Source: Micromonospora sp. Llam0 (GTDB taxonomy: Bacteria; Actinomycetota; Actinomycetes; Mycobacteriales; Micromonosporaceae). Taken from it: a stretch of 64,000 bases of DNA. The DNA is taken from positions 4,650,001 to 4,714,000 of the forward strand of contig NZ_RJJY01000001.1 of assembly GCF_003751085.1 (NCBI RefSeq), in the 5' to 3' direction. Under the pieces are notes generated by a model. It was not told the origin of the DNA. It did not search any database and saw only the letters and a program-made list of their open reading frames with translations. Numbering within the stretch: the first letter of the stretch is position 1; each line of letters starts with the position of its first letter. Below are positions 17,012 to 24,136 of the stretch, piece after piece. A program made the position numbers and the translations under genes.

Positions 17012-18147
17012 GCGCCCCTCATCTTGACAGTTCGTGCCCGGCTCAGGTTTGCCAGCGCCGCACCACTGCGCAGGATGTCATCCGCGACCGCCATTCCGGC
17101 CGACGGCGATGCGGCTATACCGCTCCGCACCAGCAGGTAGCCCGCGTTAGCGGCGACCATGACTCTGTGCTCACGTAGTCCGCCGCCGGCAAGCAGGTCG
17201 CCGACGCGCTCGATCGCCTCGCCCCGACCGGACGGTTGTGGTATGTCGATCCCGGCGGCGCCAACCAGCTCGTGCGCTGGTTGCCTCCGGACCAGGCCGG
17301 GCCGCCCCTGCCACACGCGGCACGAGAGCACATGACCTACTGGCGCGATCTCGTCCAGATACTCGCCTGTGGGAAGTCGGCTGGACAGCACCTCCACCTG
17401 GTCCATGCCGAACTCGCCAAGGACCGAAGCAGCCACATCTACCCGTGGGTGTGAGAGTCCAAAGACGGTAATGTCACCGCGCACGGGGCTCGCCAGCGGC
17501 GCAAGTCCGAACGAGAACGGGTTCGGTGCATGGAAGCGTCCACCGTACAGCCCGTCAAGCAGCGGAATCTCCGGTTCGATCGCGACGAACGCAATCCCGG
17601 ACGCCGCCAGGGAATCCCGGACACTTTCCGCGGTGCGACACTCCGGCAAACCGAGCGCGTGTACCAGCTCCCGAGAGCCCAGCGCGGACGATGTGGCTGC
17701 GGAGCCAACCTTGATGATCTGCGCACCGGCGGCGGCAGCCACCAACGCGGCGGGCGTCGAGACATTCAAGGTCCGGCGTCCCTTCTTGCCGCTTCCGGCG
17801 AGCGTCAGCACGGGCCGCCCAGCACCCCTCACCTCCTGCGGGGGTGGCCGTCTATCCAGGCTCAAGGCGCTACGCAGAAACGCGACGACATCACCGACGC
17901 GGGGCCCACCCGCCATCAGGGCGGTCATGAGCGTACCGAGGACGATATCCCGGGCCGGTGGTCGCAGATCGGTGATGCTGTTAAATCCCTCAGCGAGGTC
18001 CTCCGGCTTCGGGCGCACCCCCACCGCGATCTCCATCAGCGTCTTACGCAGGCTCTTCGGGAGCGACTGTGGCTGATCGGAGGCGCTCTCGTCGGCCACA
18101 GCAACGTCTGCGGTGACTCCTACCTGGTTCTCGGCCTCCACTAGCAC
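17008..18147 (-). CDS. Anthranilate-phosphoribosyltransferase (TrpD)-like protein with altered PRPP loop
   Basis: About 379 residues from the GTG at 18147, which has GGAGGT 5 nt upstream; the open frame extends about 48 codons further 5' without support. The nucleoside-phosphorylase/TrpD fold is recognisable: TLNVSTPAALVAAAAGAQ aligns with the NxSTASAFVAAACG region, and KVGSAATSSALGSRELVHAL with KHGNRSVSSKSGSSDLL. The key PRPP loop, normally GTGGD, reads AGSGKKG here, and the anthranilate-side His/Arg pattern is changed to HAPNPFSFGLAPLA. It is therefore unlikely to be an ordinary tryptophan-pathway enzyme; it could use a different acceptor or bind nucleic acid, as TrpD2 proteins do. It opens a block of five coupled genes. 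Confidence 0.75.
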   Translation of the reverse strand: MLVEAENQVGVTADVAVADESASDQPQSLPKSLRKTLMEIAVGVRPKPEDLAEGFNSITDLRPPARDIVLGTLMTALMAGGPRVGDVVAFLRSALSLDRRPPPQEVRGAGRPVLTLAGSGKKGRRTLNVSTPAALVAAAAGAQIIKVGSAATSSALGSRELVHALGLPECRTAESVRDSLAASGIAFVAIEPEIPLLDGLYGGRFHAPNPFSFGLAPLASPVRGDITVFGLSHPRVDVAASVLGEFGMDQVEVLSSRLPTGEYLDEIAPVGHVLSCRVWQGRPGLVRRQPAHELVGAAGIDIPQPSGRGEAIERVGDLLAGGGLREHRVMVAANAGYLLVRSGIAASPSAGMAVADDILRSGAALANLSRARTVKMRGA

Positions 18148-18227
18148 CCGACACCTCCGAAGGGAGCAATCGCGCGAGGTGAGGGCCATACCACAGGTCT
18201 CGCGCTCCGCGACGATGACTAACACTG

Positions 18228-18252
18228 TGTGTCTGATCCAGGGTCCGACACA
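18228..18252. promoter_or_regulatory. 25-bp near-palindrome upstream of the TrpD-like operon
   Basis: An imperfect dyad with TGTGTC at the left end and GACACA at the right end. Inner positions pair except for two symmetric mismatches around the centre. It lies 81-105 nt upstream of the TrpD-like start, in the 186-bp gap that separates the APH-like gene from the five coupled biosynthetic genes. Its size and symmetry suit a dimeric DNA-binding protein, possibly the XRE regulator of the same island. No convincing -35/-10 pair could be assigned. Confidence 0.45.
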
Positions 18253-18332
18253 AGTCGATATCTGCACAGGCCCGCCGCGGGAGTTCATCATGGACCCCCA
18301 TCATGTCGGCATGACGAGGAGCCGGTGTCAGA

Positions 18333-19295
18333 TCATCGGTAGCGCTGCCAGCGGGTGCTGTGGTCCCCGGCCAGACTGGTGCGCAGTCGATGGGCGAGCT
18401 GTTCGGCAACCTCGGGCCGCCCTGGCAGGTTCGCGATGACGCTGGTGAGAAGCTGCAACTCGCGAATGCTGCTCAGTACCTGCCAGGCCGGGCGTGCGGT
18501 CACGTCCAACCCGTAGGCTTCGGCGAAGGCCGCGTAGGTGCGGGGGTCGTCGCCGAACCGGACCGCCCCATGCGCGGCCGGAGTGAGATCCCACTCGGGA
18601 GGCCCGAGCGCGGTGGTGTCGAGATCCCCCATGATCACCTCGCCGCTCGGAGCGCGCAGAAGGTTGGCGGCGTGAGCGTCGCCGTGGATTACCGCCTCCG
18701 GCAGAGTCCACTCCACGGTCGTCAGGTCGATGGCGAGCTGATCACACCGGTCGCCGAGCCGATCCAGGATCGCCGCTAGCGGCGTGCCAACCGCCTGGGT
18801 CGCCCAGCATTGGAGAAACGCCAGCTCAGCTCCACTTTTCGTGCTCGTTTCGGCCAGGCGACACCGGACCGTGCCGAGCACGTCCCAACGCGGCAGCGAG
18901 GTCGGCGCGCCGGTCAACGAGTGTAGTCGCCGCAGCGGTCCTGCCAGGTCAGCCGGGCTAAACCTGTGCGCGGGCGGTTGCTCCAACAGGATCCATACCG
19001 TCGCTGACCAACCATCCGCGTGTATCGGTTGAGGTACGTCCGGTGCCAGCCGCACGACCGGCAGGTCCAGCTTCGCCAGCGCGACCGCTACCTGCGCGAC
19101 GCGAGCCACCTGCGCGGCAGCGTTCGGACCACTTCGCATCCGGACGACCACGCCAGCGGCGGGCAGTCGGTAGACCGCGTTCATGGTGTAGCGCACCAGT
19201 TCCGCGCCGGCCGGGTCCAGGTCGGCGGACCGGCACACGGCGGCCAGCCCAGCCGCCAGCCGGCACTGCTCCTCGTCGCTCAGCTTCGTACCCAC
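18333..19295 (-). CDS. APH-fold (aminoglycoside phosphotransferase-like) kinase
   Basis: A 320-residue protein of the APH/choline-kinase fold. The catalytic Brenner motif is AVIHGDAHAANLL (HGDxHxxN) and the metal motif is VIMGDLDTTALGPPEWDL. The N-lobe has a short Gly-poor nucleotide region (RYTMNAVYRLPAAGVVVRMR). It would phosphorylate a hydroxyl of a small molecule such as an aminoglycoside, sugar or pathway intermediate. It starts with GTG 26 bp after the regulator's stop and precedes the TrpD-like operon by 186 bp. Either self-resistance by phosphorylation or a biosynthetic kinase fits; nothing in the sequence decides. Confidence 0.8.
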   Translation of the reverse strand: MGTKLSDEEQCRLAAGLAAVCRSADLDPAGAELVRYTMNAVYRLPAAGVVVRMRSGPNAAAQVARVAQVAVALAKLDLPVVRLAPDVPQPIHADGWSATVWILLEQPPAHRFSPADLAGPLRRLHSLTGAPTSLPRWDVLGTVRCRLAETSTKSGAELAFLQCWATQAVGTPLAAILDRLGDRCDQLAIDLTTVEWTLPEAVIHGDAHAANLLRAPSGEVIMGDLDTTALGPPEWDLTPAAHGAVRFGDDPRTYAAFAEAYGLDVTARPAWQVLSSIRELQLLTSVIANLPGRPEVAEQLAHRLRTSLAGDHSTRWQRYR

Positions 19296-19321
19296 CGCTG
19301 CTTAGGCTAGCCGCAGCAGCG

Positions 19322-20608
19322 CTACAGCGCCGCAAGGTCGCTGATGCGCTCGATCAGAGCGGCGATGCCGGACTGTCGGGCGTGTGGTCTCGCCAGCTCC
19401 GCGACCTCGCTGAGCCGGTCCACCGCGCGCACGGATGCGATCTCCTTGGCGCGGTCCACCGCCAGGTTCCCGTTGCGTTCGGCGTGCTCCATCTGTCCGT
19501 CGAGCAGGTAGGCGCCCGCCAGAGAGATCGCATCGAAGGTGCGGCTGCGTGCCTCACCGGGTTGGCGATGCGCGAATGCGGCTTCGCCGCGGCCAATCGC
19601 CACTGGTGCATACTTGGGCCGGTGCTCCTCGTAGACGGCGAGGCTGTTGTAGATCACCGATGCGATGCCGTCGATGTCGGCGGGGGCGAGGAAGAACTTT
19701 GCCCATGACGGCACCTCATCGGTGTCCACGCGGCCACGTTCGCCCTCCGCGCGTGCCAGGGCGTCAGCGACCCGGTCGTCGGCGCCAAGCATGGCGTAGG
19801 CCCACGCCTCATTGGCGTGCAGCACCGCCACAGCAGCAAGGCACCCGGAGTCCTGGGCCACGATCTGGCCAAGCTGCCACAGTGTGAGAGCCTCACGAGC
19901 TCGCTGCTGGTGGATCGAGACCCGGCCGAGCCGGTAGAACGCACCCGCGATGAGCACGAGGTCATCGATCTGGCGAGCAAGGGCCAGCCCGGCGGTCAGA
20001 TACCTCCGCGCCTCCGCGTGATCTCCAAGATCGTGACACGCCCACCCGGCCACCTGGTACATGTCCGACAGTGCCGCCTTCAGCTCCCGCTCGGTCTGCT
20101 CACCGTCGAAGCGGCTGCGCAGCATGCCGCGAGCCCAGCTCAGGTAGGCCACAGCCGACTCGCGACACGCCCCGCCGCCAAGGTCCGCATCGAACCTGCG
20201 GTGCCGCTCACTCAGCTCCCGCAGCACCTGCACATGCGCCGCCGTGACCAGCCCTGGCACGTCGGCGGCTGGCGACGGAGGTAGCGCCGGTAGCATCCGC
20301 TCCAAGTCATGCGGCGGTGCACCCACCGCCAACGCCGCCAACGCTCCCGTGAAGTCGGCGTAGGCGCTCGGGTCCGGTAATCGCTGGTTGTTACGCATGT
20401 CCGGTAGCACCATGGCATTGGCATCGGCGTAGGCCAAGCCAAGTAGCCCTCGGTCGATCTCGAACCCGGCCGCGATACGCTCCAAGACCTCGTAGGAAGT
20501 CACCTGCTGAGTACCCAGGCAGATGGCTCGCACCCTGGTCTCGCTCAATCCGGCGGCTGAGGCGATAGCAGCCCTGCTCCAACCCCGAGTCTTCAAATAC
20601 CGAAACAG
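19322..20608 (-). pseudogene. XRE-family HTH regulator with TPR-like C-terminus, main part, 5' end removed by IS insertion
   Basis: This part encodes about 428 residues. It includes most of the HTH (KTRGWSRAAIASAAGLSET, then VTSYEVLERIAAGF) and a long helical C-terminal region of TPR-like repeats (for example DLGDHAEARRYLTAGLALAR). The first helix and start codon lie on the far side of the IS4 element. Reading across one copy of the 10-bp target duplication joins MPDILRERDITG to LFRYLKTRGW in frame, giving a 461-residue protein. A TTG at 20596 could start a truncated product, but helix 1 of the DNA-binding domain would be missing. Such regulators usually act as cluster-linked activators or repressors; here it is presumably inactive or altered. 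Confidence 0.85.
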
Positions 20609-20618
20609 GCCCGTGATG
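20609..20618. repeat. Target-site duplication of the IS4 element, left copy
   Basis: GCCCGTGATG; an identical copy is at 22255-22264 directly outside the other inverted repeat. Removing one copy restores the regulator frame. Confidence 0.85.
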
Positions 20619-20696
20619 CACTGACCTAAACTTTGGTCGTTTTGTGGGTAATAGCGCCGGTTTCGGGGTGGGTGTGGGTCGGGTGCGGGACGTGAA

Positions 20697-20752
20697 GAAG
20701 CTCCTGGTAGGACATGGATTGACTAGATCAACATGTTCCAACCAGGAGCTTC
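20697..20752 (+). promoter_or_regulatory. Stem-loop masking the transposase ribosome-binding site
   Basis: 20697-20708 pairs perfectly with 20741-20752 (12 bp, AAGCTCCTGGT against ACCAGGAGCTT plus a closing G-C). The helix continues with one mismatch and one bulge through 20710-20716/20732-20739, leaving a 15-nt loop. The AGGAG ribosome site (20744-20748) for the GTG start at 20754 is inside the stem. In IS10 and IS50 a comparable structure blocks transposase translation on read-through mRNA; a similar role is inferred here. Confidence 0.6.
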
Positions 20753-20753
20753 G

Positions 20754-22247
20754 GTGTCGAATTCTGCCATGCTGTCCGCCAGCGCGGTGCGACAGGCCGC
20801 CGATCAGCGGGAGACGCTGCGGGCAGCGGTGATCGCCGGGCCCGCCGGTGTCGGGACCCTCGACGAGCAGGTGACCGGCCGGTTGTGGCCACTCCTGGCC
20901 GATGCCGCACTGATCGAACGGGCGCGGGCCACGGTCGGGCACGTCGACGCCCGGCGGCGGGTGCTGACCGGAGCGGTCACGGTGATGATCGTGCTCGGGC
21001 TGTGCCTGTTCCGGCGGGAGAGCACATCGGTGGTGACCGCACGGGTGACCTCACGGCTCCCCCGGACCCGGGTGGAGGGCGCACCGACCGCCGCGGCGGT
21101 GTCGAAAGCCCGGGGCAGACTCCCCGCAGCGGTGCACCAGCGGGTGTTCACCGACGCCGCCCGGTCCACACCGACGTTCGGGCCCGAGTCGTACGCGTTC
21201 GGTCTGCTGGTCACCGCGATCGACGGCACCGTGTTCGACCTGGCCGACACGACACGGACACGGGCCGGGTTCACCACCCCGACCGGCGGCCGGTTCCCCC
21301 AGGCCCGGATGGTCGCCCTGGTCGCCTGCGGCACCCGCTGGATCCTCGCCGCCCGCATCGCCTCCTCCGGGACCAGCGAACAGGCCCTCGCCGACGACCT
21401 GATCGGCGAACTCCAACCCGGCACCATCAACCTCGCCGACCGGGGCTTCTTCTCCATGGACCGCTGGACGCGGGCGGCCGCCACCGGGGCGCACCTGCTG
21501 TGGCGGGTCAAGAACGGCGCCCGGAGCCTGCCCGCCCGACTGGTCGAGGTCCTCCCCGACGGCTCCGCGCTCGTGCAACTCGCCGAGTCCGACGCGATGC
21601 TGTCCCGCCGCCGCACCACCCGCGCCGACCGCACCCTGCCCCGACTCCGTCCGACACTCGCCCGTCTGGTCGAGTTCACCGTCACCACCCGCGACCGCGC
21701 CGGCCGCACCACCCACAGCCGCTACCGCGTCCTGACCACCCTGCTCGACCACCACCGTCACCCCGCCACCACACTCGCCGCGCTCTACGCCGAACGATGG
21801 CAGATCGAACTCACCTACGGACGACTGAAGACCACCCTGCGGGGACCCCGCACCCGACCACGCGGACACACCCCCGAACTCGCCTACCAGGAACTCTGGG
21901 CGCTACTGACCGTCTACAACGCCCTCGTCCGACTCGCCGTGACCACCGCCGTCGACCTGAACATCGACCCCGACGCGGTCAGCTTCGCCACCGTCCTCGC
22001 CCTGACCCGCGCACACCTCGCAAGCCAGGACCCCGCACCCTGCGTCAACTGCGGACACGACGACCCCGACCCCACCACCACCCTGCTCACCGCGATCGCC
22101 GCCCAACCCCACAACCGACACACCCGCACCCGCACCGGCCCCCGCACCAAACGACAACGACGAACACAACGCACCCGCGACGTCACCTACGAGATAACCA
22201 TCACCCAGACCGACCTACCCAAAGCCAGCAAAACGGCCAAAGTTTAG
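20754..22247 (+). CDS. IS4-family DDE transposase
   Basis: A 497-residue protein from the GTG at 20754, which has AGGAG 5 nt upstream; an in-frame ATG at 20733 lies in the loop-side arm of the hairpin. The DDE triad is visible: first Asp in VTAIDGTVFDL, second in INLADRGFFSMD, and the Glu within the IS4 signature Y-x2-R-x3-E-x6-K, read here as LYAERWQIELTYGRLK. The C-terminus is rich in Thr, Arg and Pro. It would cut and join the element ends. It is the only gene in the element, and it lies antisense to the regulator it interrupts. All recognisable catalytic residues are intact, so the element may be active. Confidence 0.93.
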   Translation: MSNSAMLSASAVRQAADQRETLRAAVIAGPAGVGTLDEQVTGRLWPLLADAALIERARATVGHVDARRRVLTGAVTVMIVLGLCLFRRESTSVVTARVTSRLPRTRVEGAPTAAAVSKARGRLPAAVHQRVFTDAARSTPTFGPESYAFGLLVTAIDGTVFDLADTTRTRAGFTTPTGGRFPQARMVALVACGTRWILAARIASSGTSEQALADDLIGELQPGTINLADRGFFSMDRWTRAAATGAHLLWRVKNGARSLPARLVEVLPDGSALVQLAESDAMLSRRRTTRADRTLPRLRPTLARLVEFTVTTRDRAGRTTHSRYRVLTTLLDHHRHPATTLAALYAERWQIELTYGRLKTTLRGPRTRPRGHTPELAYQELWALLTVYNALVRLAVTTAVDLNIDPDAVSFATVLALTRAHLASQDPAPCVNCGHDDPDPTTTLLTAIAAQPHNRHTRTRTGPRTKRQRRTQRTRDVTYEITITQTDLPKASKTAKV

Positions 22248-22254
22248 GTCAGTG

Positions 22255-22264
22255 GCCCGTGATG
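22255..22264. repeat. Target-site duplication of the IS4 element, right copy
   Basis: GCCCGTGATG, identical to 20609-20618, directly outside the right inverted repeat. It lies inside the interrupted regulator's reading frame. Confidence 0.85.
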
Positions 22265-22353
22265 TCACGTTCGCGGAGGATGTCCGGCATCGGGCGGCCG
22301 TCGAGCCCGCCCGTGCGCCACCACTGGGGATCCACTTGCCGTAGGGGTGCCAT
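22255..22353 (-). pseudogene. 5' fragment of the IS-interrupted XRE regulator
   Basis: Starting at ATG 22353 (MAPLRQVDPQWWRTGG), with GAGGA 4 nt upstream, this 33-codon stretch runs through MPDILRERDITG and ends at the IS4 junction within the target duplication 22255-22264. A second possible start is the ATG at 22290. The frame continues exactly into the main regulator part at 20608 once the element and one duplication copy are removed. Confidence 0.75.
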
Positions 22354-22670
22354 GCCGTCCTCGTTGCGCCGGCTTCATCGCATCGTGTGTATGGCGAAGC
22401 GTAGCGTCACCGCAACCCGACCGCAAACCGAAAGTAGTCATCACGAGCATGAACCAACCTGGTGTCTGTACGCGATTCAGACGGCCCGGATCAGCCCTGA
22501 TCCTGCCGAGGCCGACACCGTCGGGCCGCTGTTCCGAGCGCATCAGGCGCCGGAGGGGTCCATCATAGACCCCCGGTGTGGGCTGGGGCTAGCACCCAAA
22601 CTACGGAACAGTCGATCGCGACCGACGCCACGACCGTCACGTGCAGAAGCGACCATAGGAGGCGGACGCG
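22354..22670. other. Divergent non-coding region between the regulator and a small-gene set
   Basis: A 317-bp stretch with no convincing gene, between the original regulator start (leftward) and a small gene (rightward). It contains a short inverted repeat GTCTG-N9-CAGAC at 22464-22482, a possible regulator-binding site. I could not assign -35/-10 hexamers with confidence. Confidence 0.4.
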
Positions 22671-22940
22671 ATGCGGTGGCTCCGAATGCGGCCCCGACAG
22701 CCGCCGAATGGCGATTCCAGCGACCGGCTGCCGAGCGGCTACCACCGAAGCGGGGCAGACATCACCCTCGGCCAAAAACGGTGTCGAACGGCTGACCCGA
22801 TCGATGCCGAGAAGGCAGACGGCAAGGTTCACGCCGAAACTCGTGATGCCTTGCGGGAGCCGACCCAACTCCTTCCACTCATGGATTCGGTGCTGATGAC
22901 TCCGGCCGCGCGGTGGCGGGCTTTCGGGGGACGGTCGTGA
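22671..22940 (+). CDS. Small hypothetical protein
   Basis: An 89-residue frame starting MRWLRMRPRQPPNGD and ending LMTPAARWRAFGGRS. The start has GGAGG 9 nt upstream. It is polar and basic with no membrane segment, and I recognise no family. It is the first of a rightward set of small genes that runs toward the flavoprotein gene. Its stop is 20 bp before the next possible start. The ribosome site and position are the only evidence that it is real. Confidence 0.4.
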   Translation: MRWLRMRPRQPPNGDSSDRLPSGYHRSGADITLGQKRCRTADPIDAEKADGKVHAETRDALREPTQLLPLMDSVLMTPAARWRAFGGRS

Positions 22941-22959
22941 TCAGCGGTGCGATGCGTCT

Positions 22960-23248
22960 GTGCTACGTGAACTGCGGTCCGGTCCGGACGCGGCTGGCAC
23001 GATCCGACGTACATACGGTCTCCTGGCCGACGCCATGACTGCTCGCCACTATGACGGTGACCGTTCGGGGGTGGCCAAGGCGATGGATCAGGTGGCCTGC
23101 GACCCGAACCGCGCTGCGGCGGCCTGCGGGCTGCTGGTGGGGTTGCAGACCACCATGCCGGGGATGAGCGCGGCAGCACGCGATCGAGATCGCCGGACCA
23201 GCCGCGCCACTTGTCTCGAACGACGGAAGAAACGGAGGTGGCCAGTGA
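22960..23248 (+). pseudogene. Probable frameshifted small gene
   Basis: From the GTG at 22960 the frame reads MLRELRSGPDAAG through AACGLLVGLQTTMPGMSAA (about 65 residues). Shifting by one base near 23172 gives QHAIEIAGPAAPLVSNDGR, ending at a TGA (23246-23248) that overlaps the ATG of the next gene in the TGATG arrangement typical of coupled genes. The unshifted frame runs on instead through a very basic stretch into the next gene. This suggests a one-base indel in a formerly coupled pair. I recognise no family. Confidence 0.35.
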
Positions 23249-23477
23249 TGAGCCATGTTCTGGCCAGGGTGACACTCGAGCCGGATCGGTGGTGGCGGGG
23301 CTGGCTGGACGGCCCGCTGATCGTCGATGTGACCGGGTCGACTCGTACGTGGACTCGGCCGGGGCTGTCTGGGCGGTGGTAGAGGGCTGGCGCCATCTCC
23401 CGCCCGGTGTCCGCCGGTGGTCCCGCGACCTGGTACACCCCGCCGCACTGCCACCGGAGCTGCTTGCTACCGGCTGA
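23248..23477 (+). pseudogene. Probable frameshifted small gene
   Basis: The ATG at 23248 has GGAGGTGG at ideal spacing and begins MSHVLARVTLEPDRWWRGWL, then DGPLIVDV. Near 23330 the plausible continuation moves to another frame: RVDSYVDSAGAVWAVVEGWR, then HLPPGVRRWSRDLV, ending in LPPELLATG at 23477. The unshifted frame stops at 23382 after a low-quality tail. The two halves together make a coherent protein of about 76 residues. No known function. Confidence 0.4.
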
Positions 23478-23565
23478 CGTGATGTCAACCCCGAGTGCCA
23501 CGTCATGATCGGCGCCGGGGTCGATGACCGCCTGAGCTGGGCGCGGGGCACAGGGCTGGACGTCA

Positions 23566-23904
23566 ATGAAGGAGGTGAGGACGACGGGCGCGCCAACAGC
23601 GAACCCGTTGGACCGTGACCGGGTGCCGGCGGCCGACAGCTACCAGCCGGGCGACCCGGTGTGGGTCCACCGGCATGGCGAATGGAACTCCGGCATGGTC
23701 CGTGAGGCATCGGGTAGGGCGGTCCTGGTCGACTACCACCGCCCCGGTCAGCGCGGGTCGCTGACCGACACGGTGTTGAACCTGTATGTGATGCGGCGGG
23801 ACGATCCTGACCCGCTACTCGACACCCACCCGCCCCACGCCATCCCGTACACGCAGGCGGATCAGGATGCTGCTGGTGGTGCACCATCAATGACGGGCAG
23901 TTAG
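23566..23904 (+). CDS. Small hypothetical protein with SH3-like segment
   Basis: At most 112 residues. The middle, SYQPGDPVWVHRHGEWNSGM followed by VREASGRAVLVDYH, has the alternating pattern of a small SH3-like barrel (PGDPVWVHR...GMVREA...VLVDY). The ATG at 23566 is immediately followed by GGAGGTGAGG, so the true start may lie a few codons downstream. It belongs to the rightward small-gene set of the island. No catalytic motif is visible, and its role is unknown. Confidence 0.5.
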   Translation: MKEVRTTGAPTANPLDRDRVPAADSYQPGDPVWVHRHGEWNSGMVREASGRAVLVDYHRPGQRGSLTDTVLNLYVMRRDDPDPLLDTHPPHAIPYTQADQDAAGGAPSMTGS

Positions 23905-24136
23905 GTCCCCGGCGAAAGTCCACCCGAAGCGGTGGCGCCGACAACTGTGTCATGCCCAGACACCGACCCCTGACTTCGGAACTACTCGTCTGGAGTACCA
24001 ACGCTTCGTACCCGAGGCCATCAAGCTCAACGCCACCGCCACCGGCCTCATCACACAGCTGCTCCGGCGGGAACGCCGCAGCGACACGCCAGGGCTACGA
24101 GCCCTCGCCAATCGGGCAGGAGTACCGGACTCGTGA
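23894..24136 (+). CDS. Short reading frame coupled to the flavoprotein gene, no clear start
   Basis: Open from 23894 to a TGA (24134-24136) that overlaps the flavoprotein GTG start. The later part is protein-like: LEYQRFVPEAIKLNATATGL, then ITQLLRRERRSDTPGLRALA, ending ANRAGVPDS. There is no ATG, GTG or TTG in a suitable place, so it is either a 5'-damaged gene or uses a rare start such as the CTG near 23947. I do not recognise the family. Confidence 0.35.
   Translation, partial: RAVRSPAKVHPKRWRRQLCHAQTPTPDFGTTRLEYQRFVPEAIKLNATATGLITQLLRRERRSDTPGLRALANRAGVPDS

Larger units (their letters stand above)
20619..22254 (+). mobile_element. IS4-family insertion sequence, about 1636 bp
   Basis: The ends are 25-bp inverted repeats, 20619-20643 and 22230-22254, differing at one position; both start CACTGACCTAAACTTTGG inward. 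The flanks 20609-20618 and 22255-22264 are identical (GCCCGTGATG), a 10-bp target duplication within the 10-13 bp expected for IS4 elements. It carries a single transposase gene. The intact ends and perfect duplication suggest a recent insertion. It interrupts the XRE regulator of the island. Confidence 0.92.

Noticed and set aside
17008..18147. Housekeeping trpD of tryptophan biosynthesis
   Set aside because: The GTGGD loop and substrate-binding pattern are altered and no other trp genes are nearby.
22447..22670. Rightward frames between the regulator and the first small gene
   Set aside because: No ribosome site, basic low-quality composition and no continuity with neighbours.
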